From Pseudomonadota bacterium (GTDB taxonomy: Bacteria; Pseudomonadota; Gammaproteobacteria; Burkholderiales; Rhodocyclaceae): DNA of 41,415 nucleotides. Below the pieces are notes generated by a model. It searched no databases, was not told the origin of the DNA, and saw only the letters and a program-made list of their open reading frames with translations. The translations under genes were made by a program, and so were the position numbers. This document shows positions 8,382 through 16,862 of the stretch, piece after piece; position 1 is the stretch's first letter; every line of letters begins with the position of its first letter. The DNA is taken from assembly GCA_018262245.1 (NCBI GenBank), contig JAGTRV010000004.1:1-41415 (forward strand). Reading direction: 5' to 3'.

Positions 8382-11300
8382 ATGCGCAATAACGGTGCGG
8401 TAAGCGGCAAAGAGATCGAACTACGGGATGATCAACTGATCATTTCCCGAACGGACAATCAAGGCCGCATCGTTTACGTCAATCCCGACTTCATCGAAAT
8501 CAGTGGCTTCTCCGAGGCAGAACTCGTCGGTCAGCCACACAACATGATTCGGCATCCTGACATGCCGCCCGAAGTCTTTGCCGATCTGTGGCGAGACCTC
8601 AGGGCGGGGCGCCCCTGGATCGGCCTGATCAAAAATCGCTGCAAGAATGGCGACGCCTACTGGGTCGAAGCCCATGTTTCCCCAATCTGGGACAAGGATG
8701 AAATATCCGGCTACATGTCCATGCGCCGAAAGGCCAGCAGAAGCGAGATCCAGGCGGCTGAACAGACCTATGCGGCAATGCAAGAGAATGCCGACAATGC
8801 TCCGGTTTTTGAACACGGTGCGGCGAGCCAGCGTAAACCCTGGAGAAGCCTGCACAATGCTTTCAGCAATGCCCCGCTCGCCATCAAATTCATCCTCGCT
8901 TCGCTGACCGCAGCGGCGCTGGTTCTTGGCCTGACCACCTATTTCCTGGCCAGCCATGTCTCCCGTACGCTGGATGAAAATGCCCGAAATCAACTGAAAC
9001 ACGACGTCAGCCTGCTTCGTGCGGCAGTTTCCGCTCGTGTTGAAGGCGCCAATATAGAAGCCGTTGAATACTCCAAGGTGCTGGCCAAACGAGTCTACGA
9101 CGCCATCGGTGGCCAGAGGAATGCCAGTCGCGAGTCCCTCGAGGCCATGATCGAGAAAATGAGTGCCTCCCCCGGCAATCCGATTGATATCTTCCTGCAC
9201 GATTTGCGCGGAGTCGGCACCATCTTCATTCTGACCCCAGAGGGCTTCCAGCGTCGCATGACCACCGCGGTTGACGACCATGGCAGCTCCCCGGTTGGCT
9301 CCTACCTCACCACCGACCACCCGGCCTATCTGCAGTTGTCTGCTGGCCAAACCTTTGTCGGCCCGGCCCGGGTTTTTAACCGCCAGTATGTCACCCGCTA
9401 CACGCCCATCCTCGATGCACAAGGGACAGTGGTGGGCGCCACCGTCATCGGCATCGACATTGGTGAGCAACTGGATACTCTGAAACGACAAATGCGCTCG
9501 ATGCAGGTGGGCGAAACCGGTTATTACTACATTGTCGATACCACGCCGGGAGCAAATTTCGGCGCGCTGATCCTCCACCCTTACAAGGAAGGGCAAGGCC
9601 TCGCGGATTTCCGCATGGATAACGGCAAGGGGCTGGTTGAGGAAATGGCCAGAATCGGCACCGGCGAAATTTCGTACCGCTGGAAAAATGAAGAGGCAGG
9701 AGAGGTCGTTGCCCGAAAGAAACTGGTCATCTTCGAAACCCTGGATGACCCCAAGTGGATCGTTGCCGGCGGCACTTCCGTCGATGAATTCACTGCCCTG
9801 TCCGACCGTATCGTCTGGCTGGTCATCGCCGGGGGGCTGGCCATGGCCACCGCCATTTTCGTCATTATCCTGATTTTGCTCCGCAAGCTGATTCTGAACC
9901 CGCTGAACAGCCAGGTACTACCCACATTTCACGCCATTTCAGCCGGGCATTTCGACACCGCGCTTGATGTTCGTGGCAATGATGAAATGGCCCAGGTCGT
10001 CCAGGGGCTGGAATCCCTGCGCAACCGCCTGGCCTACAACAACGAACGTGAGCGCACACTCTCTGCCATGCGCGAACTAGCTCGCCAGGAAGCAGAAGGA
10101 CTTGCCCGGGCCCGAGCAGAATTCCTGGCCAACATGAGCCACGAAATCCGCACGCCGTTGAACGCCGTGATCGGACTTGCCTATTTGCTGCTGCAGAACA
10201 AATTGGGCGAGCGCGAGATGGAGTACGTCAAACGCATTGAAGGGGCTGGCAAACTGCTGCTGGCCATCGTCAATGACGTACTGGATTTCTCAAAAATCGA
10301 CGCCGGTAAAATGCAGCTGGAGGAAAGCTCATTCCAGCTCGATGACCTGCTCGACAACCTGTCGAGCCTGGTTCGTACCCGAGCCCAGGAAAAAAACCTG
10401 GTCCTCGAATATGTCGTTGCCCCTGACGCCACACAGAATCTCCGTGGCGATGCCCTGCGTCTGTCGCAGATACTGATCAACCTGGTCAGCAACGCCATCA
10501 AGTTCACGGCCGAAGGTTCGATCACCGTCTTCATCGATGTCGCGTCGAAAAAGGACAACCGGATCGAACTCGAGTTCCGCATCCAGGATACCGGGATCGG
10601 CATGTCGGCCGAACAAACTGATAGCCTGTTCCGGGCTTTTTCGCAGGCGGATAGCTCCGTCACCCGAAAATTTGGCGGCACCGGGCTTGGCTTGGCCATC
10701 AGCAAGCGACTGATCGAGATGATGGGTGGCACCATCTGGGCCCACAGCGTCCCGCAAGTTGGCTCCACTTTCTCGTTCCGCGTCTGGCTGGGGATTGATG
10801 AAACGAAACCGGAAGCACTCAGAAAAGTCGGCTATCACGTCCTGGTTGTCGACGACAACAACCTGGCGAGAAGCGTCCTGACCAGCCTGCTGAAAAAACA
10901 TGGCTGCACCGTTCTCGCTGCGGAATCTGGAGAAGCAGCCCTTGCCGCGCTTCATGCATCGGCCATGACATCATTCGACTGCATCATGGTCGATCTGAAC
11001 ATGCCGGATATGGATGGCCTTGCTTTAGCCCAGCACATCCGCTCTGAACGAGGGCAATCGACGAAGCTGATCATGGTCACCGGAGAAAACGTACACAGCT
11101 CCCGTTATCGCCATGCCCTGGGAGATTTTGACGCCATTGTTGAAAAACCGGTCACCGCCGCGCGGATCGGCGAAGTGCTGGCCCATCTTGAAGACGACGC
11201 ACCACCCCGGCGACCAGCCACACTGGTTCCGGTCCCTGCCGCACCACTCTCCGGCTTGCGCATTCTGGTTGCCGAAGATGTGCCGACCAACCAGTTGATC

Positions 11301-12026
11301 ATGCGCGACCTGCTCGAATCACTGGGCGCCACTGTCGATATGGCAGACAATGGCGAACTGGCCATCGAGCAGCTTGCCGCAGCGGGCGACGACATCGACC
11401 TGATCCTGATGGATATCCAGATGCCGGAAATGGACGGCCTGGAAGCCACCCGCCGCATCCGGACCGGGCAGAAACGCGCCAACATCCCGATTATCGCCCT
11501 GACCGCGCACGCCCTTGACGAAGAACGGCAACGCGCCGCCGCCTCGGGAATGAACGACTTCCTGACCAAACCCATAGAGCCCGCCGACCTGATCAACGTG
11601 ATCCAGCGCTGGCGACCAACGCCGGTCAGCGCTGAAACAACCGCTCCCGCTCCGCTCCAGGCGGCGAAGCCGATCCAGATTCCGGACATTCCCGGCATAG
11701 ATGTGACGGCCGGCCTGCACCGCATGCTCAATCGGCCAGCCTTGTACGAAAAAGTGCTGCGTGATTTCCATACCCGCTTCATCGGCGAGGCTGATCGCAT
11801 ACGCTCCGCACTGGCTTCAGAAGAAACGGTCAGCGCCGCCCGCGGCGCACATAGCCTGAAGGGCACCGGCGGCATGATAGGCGCCAATACGCTGGCCGCC
11901 ATTGCAGCAGAACTGGAACAGGCCATCACGACAGGCAGCCCTGATATCTCAGCAAACCTGGAGCGCTTCGAGAAAGAACTGAACCGCGTCCTTGACGGGG
12001 TCAAGTCGGCATTCAATATTGCTTAG
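8382..12026 (+). CDS. Aer-PAS / Cache / HAMP unorthodox hybrid histidine kinase
   Basis: A 1214-residue multi-domain kinase. From the N-terminus: an Aer-like PAS domain (about 12-117, with NPDFIEISGFSEAEL and HNMIRHPDMP), a first TM helix (about 166-191), a periplasmic Cache region (about 195-475, with a GETGYYYIVDT segment), a second TM helix (about 478-501), a HAMP linker, HisKA with H587 (NMSHEIRTPLNAVIG), an ATPase domain (DTGIGM, GGTGLGLAI), receiver 1 with D871 (MVDLNMPDMDG), receiver 2 with D1011 (LMDIQMPEMDG), and an HPt domain with H1157 (GAHSLKGTGG). The start at 8382 (MRNNGAVSGKEIELRDDQ) matches the usual start of Aer-type PAS proteins; an in-frame TTG at 8328 has no relatives' support. 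All phosphotransfer residues are present, as in BarA-type relays. No output regulator is adjacent, so the partner is unknown. Confidence 0.93.
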   Translation: MRNNGAVSGKEIELRDDQLIISRTDNQGRIVYVNPDFIEISGFSEAELVGQPHNMIRHPDMPPEVFADLWRDLRAGRPWIGLIKNRCKNGDAYWVEAHVSPIWDKDEISGYMSMRRKASRSEIQAAEQTYAAMQENADNAPVFEHGAASQRKPWRSLHNAFSNAPLAIKFILASLTAAALVLGLTTYFLASHVSRTLDENARNQLKHDVSLLRAAVSARVEGANIEAVEYSKVLAKRVYDAIGGQRNASRESLEAMIEKMSASPGNPIDIFLHDLRGVGTIFILTPEGFQRRMTTAVDDHGSSPVGSYLTTDHPAYLQLSAGQTFVGPARVFNRQYVTRYTPILDAQGTVVGATVIGIDIGEQLDTLKRQMRSMQVGETGYYYIVDTTPGANFGALILHPYKEGQGLADFRMDNGKGLVEEMARIGTGEISYRWKNEEAGEVVARKKLVIFETLDDPKWIVAGGTSVDEFTALSDRIVWLVIAGGLAMATAIFVIILILLRKLILNPLNSQVLPTFHAISAGHFDTALDVRGNDEMAQVVQGLESLRNRLAYNNERERTLSAMRELARQEAEGLARARAEFLANMSHEIRTPLNAVIGLAYLLLQNKLGEREMEYVKRIEGAGKLLLAIVNDVLDFSKIDAGKMQLEESSFQLDDLLDNLSSLVRTRAQEKNLVLEYVVAPDATQNLRGDALRLSQILINLVSNAIKFTAEGSITVFIDVASKKDNRIELEFRIQDTGIGMSAEQTDSLFRAFSQADSSVTRKFGGTGLGLAISKRLIEMMGGTIWAHSVPQVGSTFSFRVWLGIDETKPEALRKVGYHVLVVDDNNLARSVLTSLLKKHGCTVLAAESGEAALAALHASAMTSFDCIMVDLNMPDMDGLALAQHIRSERGQSTKLIMVTGENVHSSRYRHALGDFDAIVEKPVTAARIGEVLAHLEDDAPPRRPATLVPVPAAPLSGLRILVAEDVPTNQLIMRDLLESLGATVDMADNGELAIEQLAAAGDDIDLILMDIQMPEMDGLEATRRIRTGQKRANIPIIALTAHALDEERQRAAASGMNDFLTKPIEPADLINVIQRWRPTPVSAETTAPAPLQAAKPIQIPDIPGIDVTAGLHRMLNRPALYEKVLRDFHTRFIGEADRIRSALASEETVSAARGAHSLKGTGGMIGANTLAAIAAELEQAITTGSPDISANLERFEKELNRVLDGVKSAFNIA

Positions 12027-12055
12027 CACGGCTTTCTCTCGGCCAATCACCGAAG

Positions 12056-12084
12056 AAAAAAGGGGCTGAAAATCAGCCCCTTTT
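12056..12084. terminator. Bidirectional intrinsic terminator
   Basis: AAAAAA, then GGGGCTGA (12062-12069), a 3-nt loop AAA, TCAGCCCC (12073-12080), then TTTT. The stem is perfect and flanked by A and T runs, so it can stop both the kinase transcript (plus) and the EF-G2 transcript (minus), whose genes converge here. Confidence 0.9.
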
Positions 12085-12127
12085 GCTATCTACGTCGCGC
12101 CCGGGAAAACTCGCCCGAGCAAAAGGA

Positions 12128-14179
12128 TCATTCGTCTTCGTCGTGCAACTGGAACTTGCTCGCCAACTGCTGCTGGATGTTCGGCGGCACGGCAGCGTAG
12201 CGTGCGAACTCGATCGTGTAGCTGCCCTGGCCGCCGGTCAGCGACTTCAGGCGTGACTGGTAGTCGTTCAACTCAGCCAACGGCACTTCGCCACTGATCG
12301 CAGCCAGCCCATGACCACGGCCATCGGTGCCGGTGATATGGCCGCGACGCCCCGAAAGATCGCCGGTCAGATCGCCGATCGCGCTCTCCGGAACAACGAT
12401 CTCAATGTTGACGATCGGCTCCAGAACAATCGGCTTGGCGGCGCGAATGGCTTCAATCACCGCCTTGCGACCGGCCACCACGAAGGCAACTTCCTTGCCG
12501 TCAACGGCATGGGTCTTGCCATCGAATACCGTCACTTTCAGGTCATCAACTGCGTAACCCGCTACCACGCCACCTTCCAGGCCCTGACGAACGCCCTTTT
12601 CGACCGCCGCCATGAAGACACCGGGGATGACGCCGCCCTTGACCGCATCGACAAACTCGAAGCCCTCGCCCCGGCCTTTCGGTTCGATGCGCAGATGCAC
12701 TTCGCCGAACTGCCCGGCGCCACCGGACTGCTTCTTGTGGCGGTACATCGCCTCGGCGGAGCCGGTAATGGTTTCGCAGTAAGGAATGCGCGGCGGCTTG
12801 GTATCGACTTCCAGCTTGTACTGACCAGACATGCGCGCCAGCTTGGCTTTCAGATGGATTTCGCCCAGACCACGAATCACGGTTTCGTTGCTGGTCGGAT
12901 GACGCTCGACGACGAAGGTCGGATCTTCCATGGCCAGCTTGGCCAGCGTTTCGAACAGACGCTGCTCGTCGCCCTTCTTCTTGGTCTCGACCGCCAGGCC
13001 GGCCATCGGCTTCGGAAATTCGAGTGGCACCAGATGAATATGGTCCTCATCGTGCGAGTCGTGCAGCACGCAGTCGAAATCGATTTCATCGACCTTGGCG
13101 ATGGCGCCAATATCGCCCGGCAGCAGTTCATCGACCTCGACGCTGTCCTTGCCCTGCAACTGGTACAGGTGCGCGACCTTGAATGGGCGCTTGCTGTCGC
13201 CGACGAAGAGCTGCATGTCCTTTTTCATCGTGCCCTGATGCACGCGGAAGACCCCGATCTTGCCCATGTAGGGATCGGCCACGATCTTGAAGACGTGGGC
13301 CAGCACATGCTTGGCGGCATCCGGCTCGGCATGGAAGGGCTCGGTCACGTCGCCCGGTTCGCCCTTGTAGAACGGCGGCGGGTTGCCTTCAGCCGGGTTC
13401 GGGGCCAGCGAGGCCAGCACATGCAGCAATTCCTTGATACCGGCGCCCGTCTTGGCCGAGGTGAACAGGATAGGGATCAGATGCCCTTCGCGCAGCGCCT
13501 TCTCGAACGGCGCATGCAAGGCAGCGCTACTCGGATCGGCACCATCTTCGAGATATTGGGCGAGCAGGTTCTCGTCTTCCTCGACGATCTGGTCGATCAG
13601 CGCGCGGTGAGCGGCGGCGACGGATTCGAAATCGGCATCGCCAGCCTCGTGCTCCAGCACCTCCACGACATCGGCGGCGCCATGCGCGGGCAGATCAAGC
13701 AGCATGCATTGCTTGCCGAAACGCTCACGGATATCCGCGACCAGGCCAGGCAAATCGAGGTTATCGGCATCAATCTTGTTGATAACGATCATCCGGCACA
13801 GCTTGCGGTCGGCAGCGTAGCGCATCATGCGCTCGGTCATCAATTCGACACCGGTCTGCGCGTTGACCACGATCAACGCCGTATCGACGCCAGCCAGCGC
13901 GGCAATGGCCTGCCCGGAGAAGTCCGGGTAACCTGGGGTATCGATCAGGTGAACGTGCGTGTCCTCGTAGCCGAAATTGACCACGGCAGAAGTCAGGGAA
14001 TGGCCGGCTTCCTTTTCCTGGGCATCGAAGTCGGCGACGGTACTGCCCTTGTCGACACTGCCCTTGGCAGTGATTGCTCCGGTGGCAAACAGCAAGGCCT
14101 CGGCCAGGCTGGTCTTGCCGGCAGCACCGTGACCGACCAGGGCGACAGAACGAAGGGAATCAGTTGTGTATCTGGACAT
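12128..14179 (-). CDS. EF-G2-type translational GTPase (elongation factor G-like)
   Basis: A 683-residue paralogue of elongation factor G with the usual five-domain layout. GTPase motifs: P-loop GHGAAGKTS (residues 16-24), DTPGYPDF (80-87) and NKID (134-137). Canonical EF-G has DTPGHVDF; here the catalytic histidine position is Y84. The switch I segment reads AGHSLTSA in place of the RGITI form. Both differences are known from the EF-G2 branch (for example the second EF-G of Thermus), so this is probably an auxiliary factor and not the main translocase. The start is ATG 14179, with AGGGAG 6 nt upstream; an upstream in-frame TTG at 14197 would lie before that site. It follows the small membrane-protein gene by 36 nt, downstream of glmU, and ends at a shared terminator. 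Confidence 0.9.
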   Translation of the reverse strand: MSRYTTDSLRSVALVGHGAAGKTSLAEALLFATGAITAKGSVDKGSTVADFDAQEKEAGHSLTSAVVNFGYEDTHVHLIDTPGYPDFSGQAIAALAGVDTALIVVNAQTGVELMTERMMRYAADRKLCRMIVINKIDADNLDLPGLVADIRERFGKQCMLLDLPAHGAADVVEVLEHEAGDADFESVAAAHRALIDQIVEEDENLLAQYLEDGADPSSAALHAPFEKALREGHLIPILFTSAKTGAGIKELLHVLASLAPNPAEGNPPPFYKGEPGDVTEPFHAEPDAAKHVLAHVFKIVADPYMGKIGVFRVHQGTMKKDMQLFVGDSKRPFKVAHLYQLQGKDSVEVDELLPGDIGAIAKVDEIDFDCVLHDSHDEDHIHLVPLEFPKPMAGLAVETKKKGDEQRLFETLAKLAMEDPTFVVERHPTSNETVIRGLGEIHLKAKLARMSGQYKLEVDTKPPRIPYCETITGSAEAMYRHKKQSGGAGQFGEVHLRIEPKGRGEGFEFVDAVKGGVIPGVFMAAVEKGVRQGLEGGVVAGYAVDDLKVTVFDGKTHAVDGKEVAFVVAGRKAVIEAIRAAKPIVLEPIVNIEIVVPESAIGDLTGDLSGRRGHITGTDGRGHGLAAISGEVPLAELNDYQSRLKSLTGGQGSYTIEFARYAAVPPNIQQQLASKFQLHDEDE

Positions 14180-14215
14180 CTTTTTCTCCCTGAACAAATA
14201 AAAATCAACGGCGAA

Positions 14216-14539
14216 TCAGCGGTTCTTGGCCGCCTCAAGCATTTCGCCAACCAGCTTGTCGGCAAAGTACGGACCCAGCCCCATGATCAGGGCGGTCGCC
14301 AGCGCCAGCAGCGCAACGCCGACGATCAGCTGAATCGCCGGACGACGGAACTCGGCCCCGCGGCTCAACGCAAACCAGACCGGGCCGATCACTGGCAGCA
14401 GCAATACGGGCAAACCGGTCTTCCAGCCGAAACTAAAGGAGGCGGGCAAGGTACCAATGTAGCCAACGAGCAGGAGCAGCCCGCCCGCCGCCAGCGATAG
14501 CGTCGAGCCGATGGCAAAGGCAGTAAATCCCCAATCCAT
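14216..14539 (-). CDS. Small three-helix membrane protein of unknown function
   Basis: A 107-residue protein that I cannot place in a named family. Three hydrophobic helices are visible: about residues 7-28 (rich in Leu/Gly/Ala), 42-58 and 68-90. A basic patch (ALSRGAEFRRP) lies between helices 2 and 3 and a charged C-terminal tail ends in EAAKNR. Its ATG at 14539 overlaps the glmU stop by 1 nt (TAATG), which indicates translational coupling. An upstream in-frame start at 14569 would run inside glmU and is less likely. The gene lies between glmU and the EF-G2 gene on the same strand. The coupling suggests co-expression with UDP-GlcNAc synthesis, but nothing in the sequence points to a function. 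Confidence 0.75.
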   Translation of the reverse strand: MDWGFTAFAIGSTLSLAAGGLLLLVGYIGTLPASFSFGWKTGLPVLLLPVIGPVWFALSRGAEFRRPAIQLIVGVALLALATALIMGLGPYFADKLVGEMLEAAKNR

Positions 14540-15897
14540 TATTTCTTCACCTTTTTCGGACGCTCCCAACCCGACAGCGTCATCTGCCTGGGGCGCGAGA
14601 AGGTCAAGGCATCGGGCGGGGCATCCTTGGTCAGCGTCGTGCCAGCCCCCAGTGTTGCCCCACGCCCCACAGTGACAGGAGCGACCAGTTGGGTATCGGA
14701 ACCGATGAAGACATCGTCTTCGATGATGGTCTTGAACTTGTTGGCGCCATCGTAATTACAGGTAATGGTCCCGGCACCGACATTGACGCGCTGACCGATC
14801 TCGGCATCGCCGATATAGGCCAGATGGTTCGCCTTCGACTGGGCGCCAATGATGCTCTTCTTGACCTCGACGAAGTTGCCGATGTGCACTTCCGGGCCAA
14901 GTTCGGTACCCGGCCGCAGGCGGGCATAAGGACCAAGCACGCCATCCGGACCGATGACCGCATCCTCGAAATGGCAAAACGCCGCAATTCTCGTCCCGGC
15001 GCCAACCTTGACGTTCTTCAGCACGCAGTAAGGACCGACCTCGACAGCGTCAGCCAGTTCAACCTTGCCTTCGAAGACGCAACCGACATCGATCGCCACA
15101 TCGCGACCGTGCGTCAGTTCGCCGCGGATATCGATACGGGCCGGATCGGCCAGTCTGACGCCAGCGACCAGTAACTCACTGGCCAGATTAAGCTGATGCT
15201 GGCGCTCCAGTTCGGCCAACTGGACCTTGCTATTGACGCCGAGCACTTCCCATTCGCCCTCCGGCTGCGCCGTGCGCACAGGCATGCCCTCGGCCACCGC
15301 CAACGCGATGATGTCGGTCAGGTAATACTCGCCCTGCGCATTGTCATTCTTCAACTTGCCCAACCAGTCGGCGAGACGGGCCGTCGGCACGGCCATGATG
15401 CCGGTGTTCACTTCTCGAATCGCCTTCTGCTCGGCGCTCGCATCCTTTTCCTCGACGATGCTGATCATGTTGCCGGCGCCATCGCGCACGATACGGCCAT
15501 AGCCGCCCGGATTGGCCAGATCGACGGTCAGCACCGACAAGGCATCCTTGCCGGCCTGCAGCAGACGTTTCAGTGTCGCCACCGTGGTCAGCGGCACATC
15601 GCCGTAAAGTACCAGCGTCTGGGCGGCACTACCCAATTCGGACAAGGCCTGCGCCACCGCATGGCCGGTGCCCAGTTGCTGTGCCTGCTCGGCCCAGGAA
15701 AGGTCAGGGGCAGCCAGCGTGGAGCGAACCACTTCGCCACCATGGCCATAGACCACAATCAGCTTTTCCGGTGACAACTGGCGCGCCGTATCGATCACAT
15801 GCTGGGCCAGCGGCTTGCCAGCGATCGGATGCAACACTTTGGGGAGGTTGGAATGCATGCGCTTGCCTTGACCGGCAGCGAGAATAACGATGTTCAT
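14539..15897 (-). CDS. glmU: Bifunctional UDP-N-acetylglucosamine pyrophosphorylase / glucosamine-1-phosphate acetyltransferase
   Basis: A cytoplasmic enzyme that acetylates glucosamine-1-phosphate and then joins it to UMP, giving UDP-GlcNAc for peptidoglycan and lipopolysaccharide. The 452-residue length is normal. The N-terminal nucleotidyltransferase half begins [16 protein letters not shown] with the [12 protein letters not shown] signature. The C-terminal half is a left-handed beta-helix with hexapeptide repeats and the acetyltransferase segment [14 protein letters not shown] followed by [11 protein letters not shown]. The start at 15897 gives the canonical N-terminus; the frame stays open upstream to 16023, but that extension resembles no GlmU. 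The gene lies 40 nt after the three-TM winged-helix protein and is coupled to the small membrane protein downstream. glmS is not adjacent. Confidence 0.97.
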   Translation of the reverse strand: MNIVILAAGQGKRMHSNLPKVLHPIAGKPLAQHVIDTARQLSPEKLIVVYGHGGEVVRSTLAAPDLSWAEQAQQLGTGHAVAQALSELGSAAQTLVLYGDVPLTTVATLKRLLQAGKDALSVLTVDLANPGGYGRIVRDGAGNMISIVEEKDASAEQKAIREVNTGIMAVPTARLADWLGKLKNDNAQGEYYLTDIIALAVAEGMPVRTAQPEGEWEVLGVNSKVQLAELERQHQLNLASELLVAGVRLADPARIDIRGELTHGRDVAIDVGCVFEGKVELADAVEVGPYCVLKNVKVGAGTRIAAFCHFEDAVIGPDGVLGPYARLRPGTELGPEVHIGNFVEVKKSIIGAQSKANHLAYIGDAEIGQRVNVGAGTITCNYDGANKFKTIIEDDVFIGSDTQLVAPVTVGRGATLGAGTTLTKDAPPDALTFSRPRQMTLSGWERPKKVKK

Positions 15898-15937
15898 GTT
15901 TTTTCTTCGGATAATGGCCGGCAAGCACCGGCTAAAT

Positions 15938-16672
15938 TCATGCGGTCTTCTTCTGTTCCTGTCCGCCCAGGATGTCGCCCAGCACCGCCTTGCCGCGAGC
16001 CGAAACAAACCAGTGCAGGACATTCTTGTCGTTGATCCGTGTTTCGATAACCCCCAGCGCCTTCATGACCGTCAATCGCTGACTGACAAAATCCCGGGCC
16101 AGTCCGGTGCTGTCACAGATGGCGGCAAGGTTGCCGTAAACAAAACTCTCTTCGGACAAGGCGCGCAGAATTTCCACGTCATTGTAGGAAAGGACTTCCT
16201 TGGGATCGGGTTCCGCCACCTTGGCTGGCTCTGCCTCAAGCCTGGTCGGCGCCATGATCGGCTCGTCTCGCCTCTGCTGCTTGATTTGACCAACATCGCG
16301 ACGAACCTGATCTATCTGCCCCATCAGCAGTTGCACCATGTTTTCGAACAGGCGACGAGAGGCCACCACGTAAATCAGGCAAAAGCCGGCAAAAACGTAG
16401 AAATCAATCGGTTTCGTCCGCGCGCCCTCAAGCAGGGTGCTGGAAATCATGTTCAGGAAGAGCGGCACGGTCAGTGCCGCCACGACACCGAAAACCGGAT
16501 ATTTCAGCCAGTCGCGGCGCGCCGGCTCGCCATGGCGGTCAGCCAGGAAATAATTCGCGGCACCGCCCAAAATGCCGGCCACGACCATGATGGCCAGAAT
16601 GAGCAGCATGTGCCCGTCAAGCGCTCCACTTGGAGCCGTCACCTGCAGGGCAGGTTGCAGTTCAGCCGACAT
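15938..16672 (-). CDS. Three-TM membrane protein with C-terminal winged helix (YLATT-like)
   Basis: A 244-residue protein with three predicted membrane helices at about 22-44, 56-78 and 90-110. A charged, probably coiled stretch follows (about 110-135), then a linker and a winged-helix-like domain (about 160-235; [38 protein letters not shown], then a wing [15 protein letters not shown]). The membrane part has the motifs [18 protein letters not shown] and YVFAGFCLI. From memory these resemble the 'YEATS-like-associating three TM' (YLATT) family found beside prokaryotic YEATS-type proteins; that assignment needs a profile search. The start has a strong ribosome-binding site (AAGGGGGAT). It has its own repeat-rich promoter and lies upstream of glmU on the same strand. 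No YEATS partner is in the window. The architecture suggests a membrane-tethered regulator or adaptor, which is inference. Confidence 0.8.
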   Translation of the reverse strand: MSAELQPALQVTAPSGALDGHMLLILAIMVVAGILGGAANYFLADRHGEPARRDWLKYPVFGVVAALTVPLFLNMISSTLLEGARTKPIDFYVFAGFCLIYVVASRRLFENMVQLLMGQIDQVRRDVGQIKQQRRDEPIMAPTRLEAEPAKVAEPDPKEVLSYNDVEILRALSEESFVYGNLAAICDSTGLARDFVSQRLTVMKALGVIETRINDKNVLHWFVSARGKAVLGDILGGQEQKKTA

Positions 16673-16697
16673 GTATCCCCCTTATGTTTGTTCATCA

Positions 16698-16762
16698 TTT
16701 TCACACGATTGTAGCGGGCTGTCGAAGTCTGTCAGCCCGGACAGCCGAAGTTTTCACACGAT
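16698..16762. repeat. 12-bp direct repeats flanking overlapping inverted repeats
   Basis: TTTTCACACGAT occurs exactly at 16698-16709 and 16751-16762. Between the copies are two alternative inverted repeats: CGGGCTG (16715-16721) with CAGCCCG (16733-16739), and GGCTGTC (16717-16723) with GACAGCC (16740-16746). The left direct repeat touches the -10 of the promoter in front of the three-TM winged-helix gene, so the set looks like an operator array. Confidence 0.6.
16708..16735 (-). promoter_or_regulatory. Sigma-70 promoter for the three-TM winged-helix gene
   Basis: On the minus strand, -35 CTGACA (16735-16730), a 16-bp spacer and -10 TACAAT (16713-16708), each one base from consensus. It lies about 36 bp before the ATG at 16672, downstream of the gltD terminator, so it should serve the winged-helix gene and probably glmU behind it. 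Confidence 0.6.
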
Positions 16763-16810
16763 CACAGTCCGCCTTTGGCCATCGCGCTCCGACATCGTCA
16801 ACCAGCAATA

Positions 16811-16846
16811 AAAAGCCCCGCGATCTTTTCAGATGGCGGGGCTTTT
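16811..16846 (-). terminator. Intrinsic terminator after gltD
   Basis: GCCCCGC (16815-16821) pairs with GCGGGGC (16836-16842) around a 14-nt loop, flanked by AAAAA and TTTT. In the minus-strand transcript the stem is followed by TTTTTATT, 16 nt after the gltD stop. Confidence 0.88.
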
Positions 16847-16862
16847 CGGGACCTGCTTCGGC

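Noticed and set aside
15898-16023. N-terminal extension of GlmU
   Set aside because: The frame is open, but the extra residues resemble no GlmU and overlap the upstream gene; the canonical [11 protein letters not shown] start fits.
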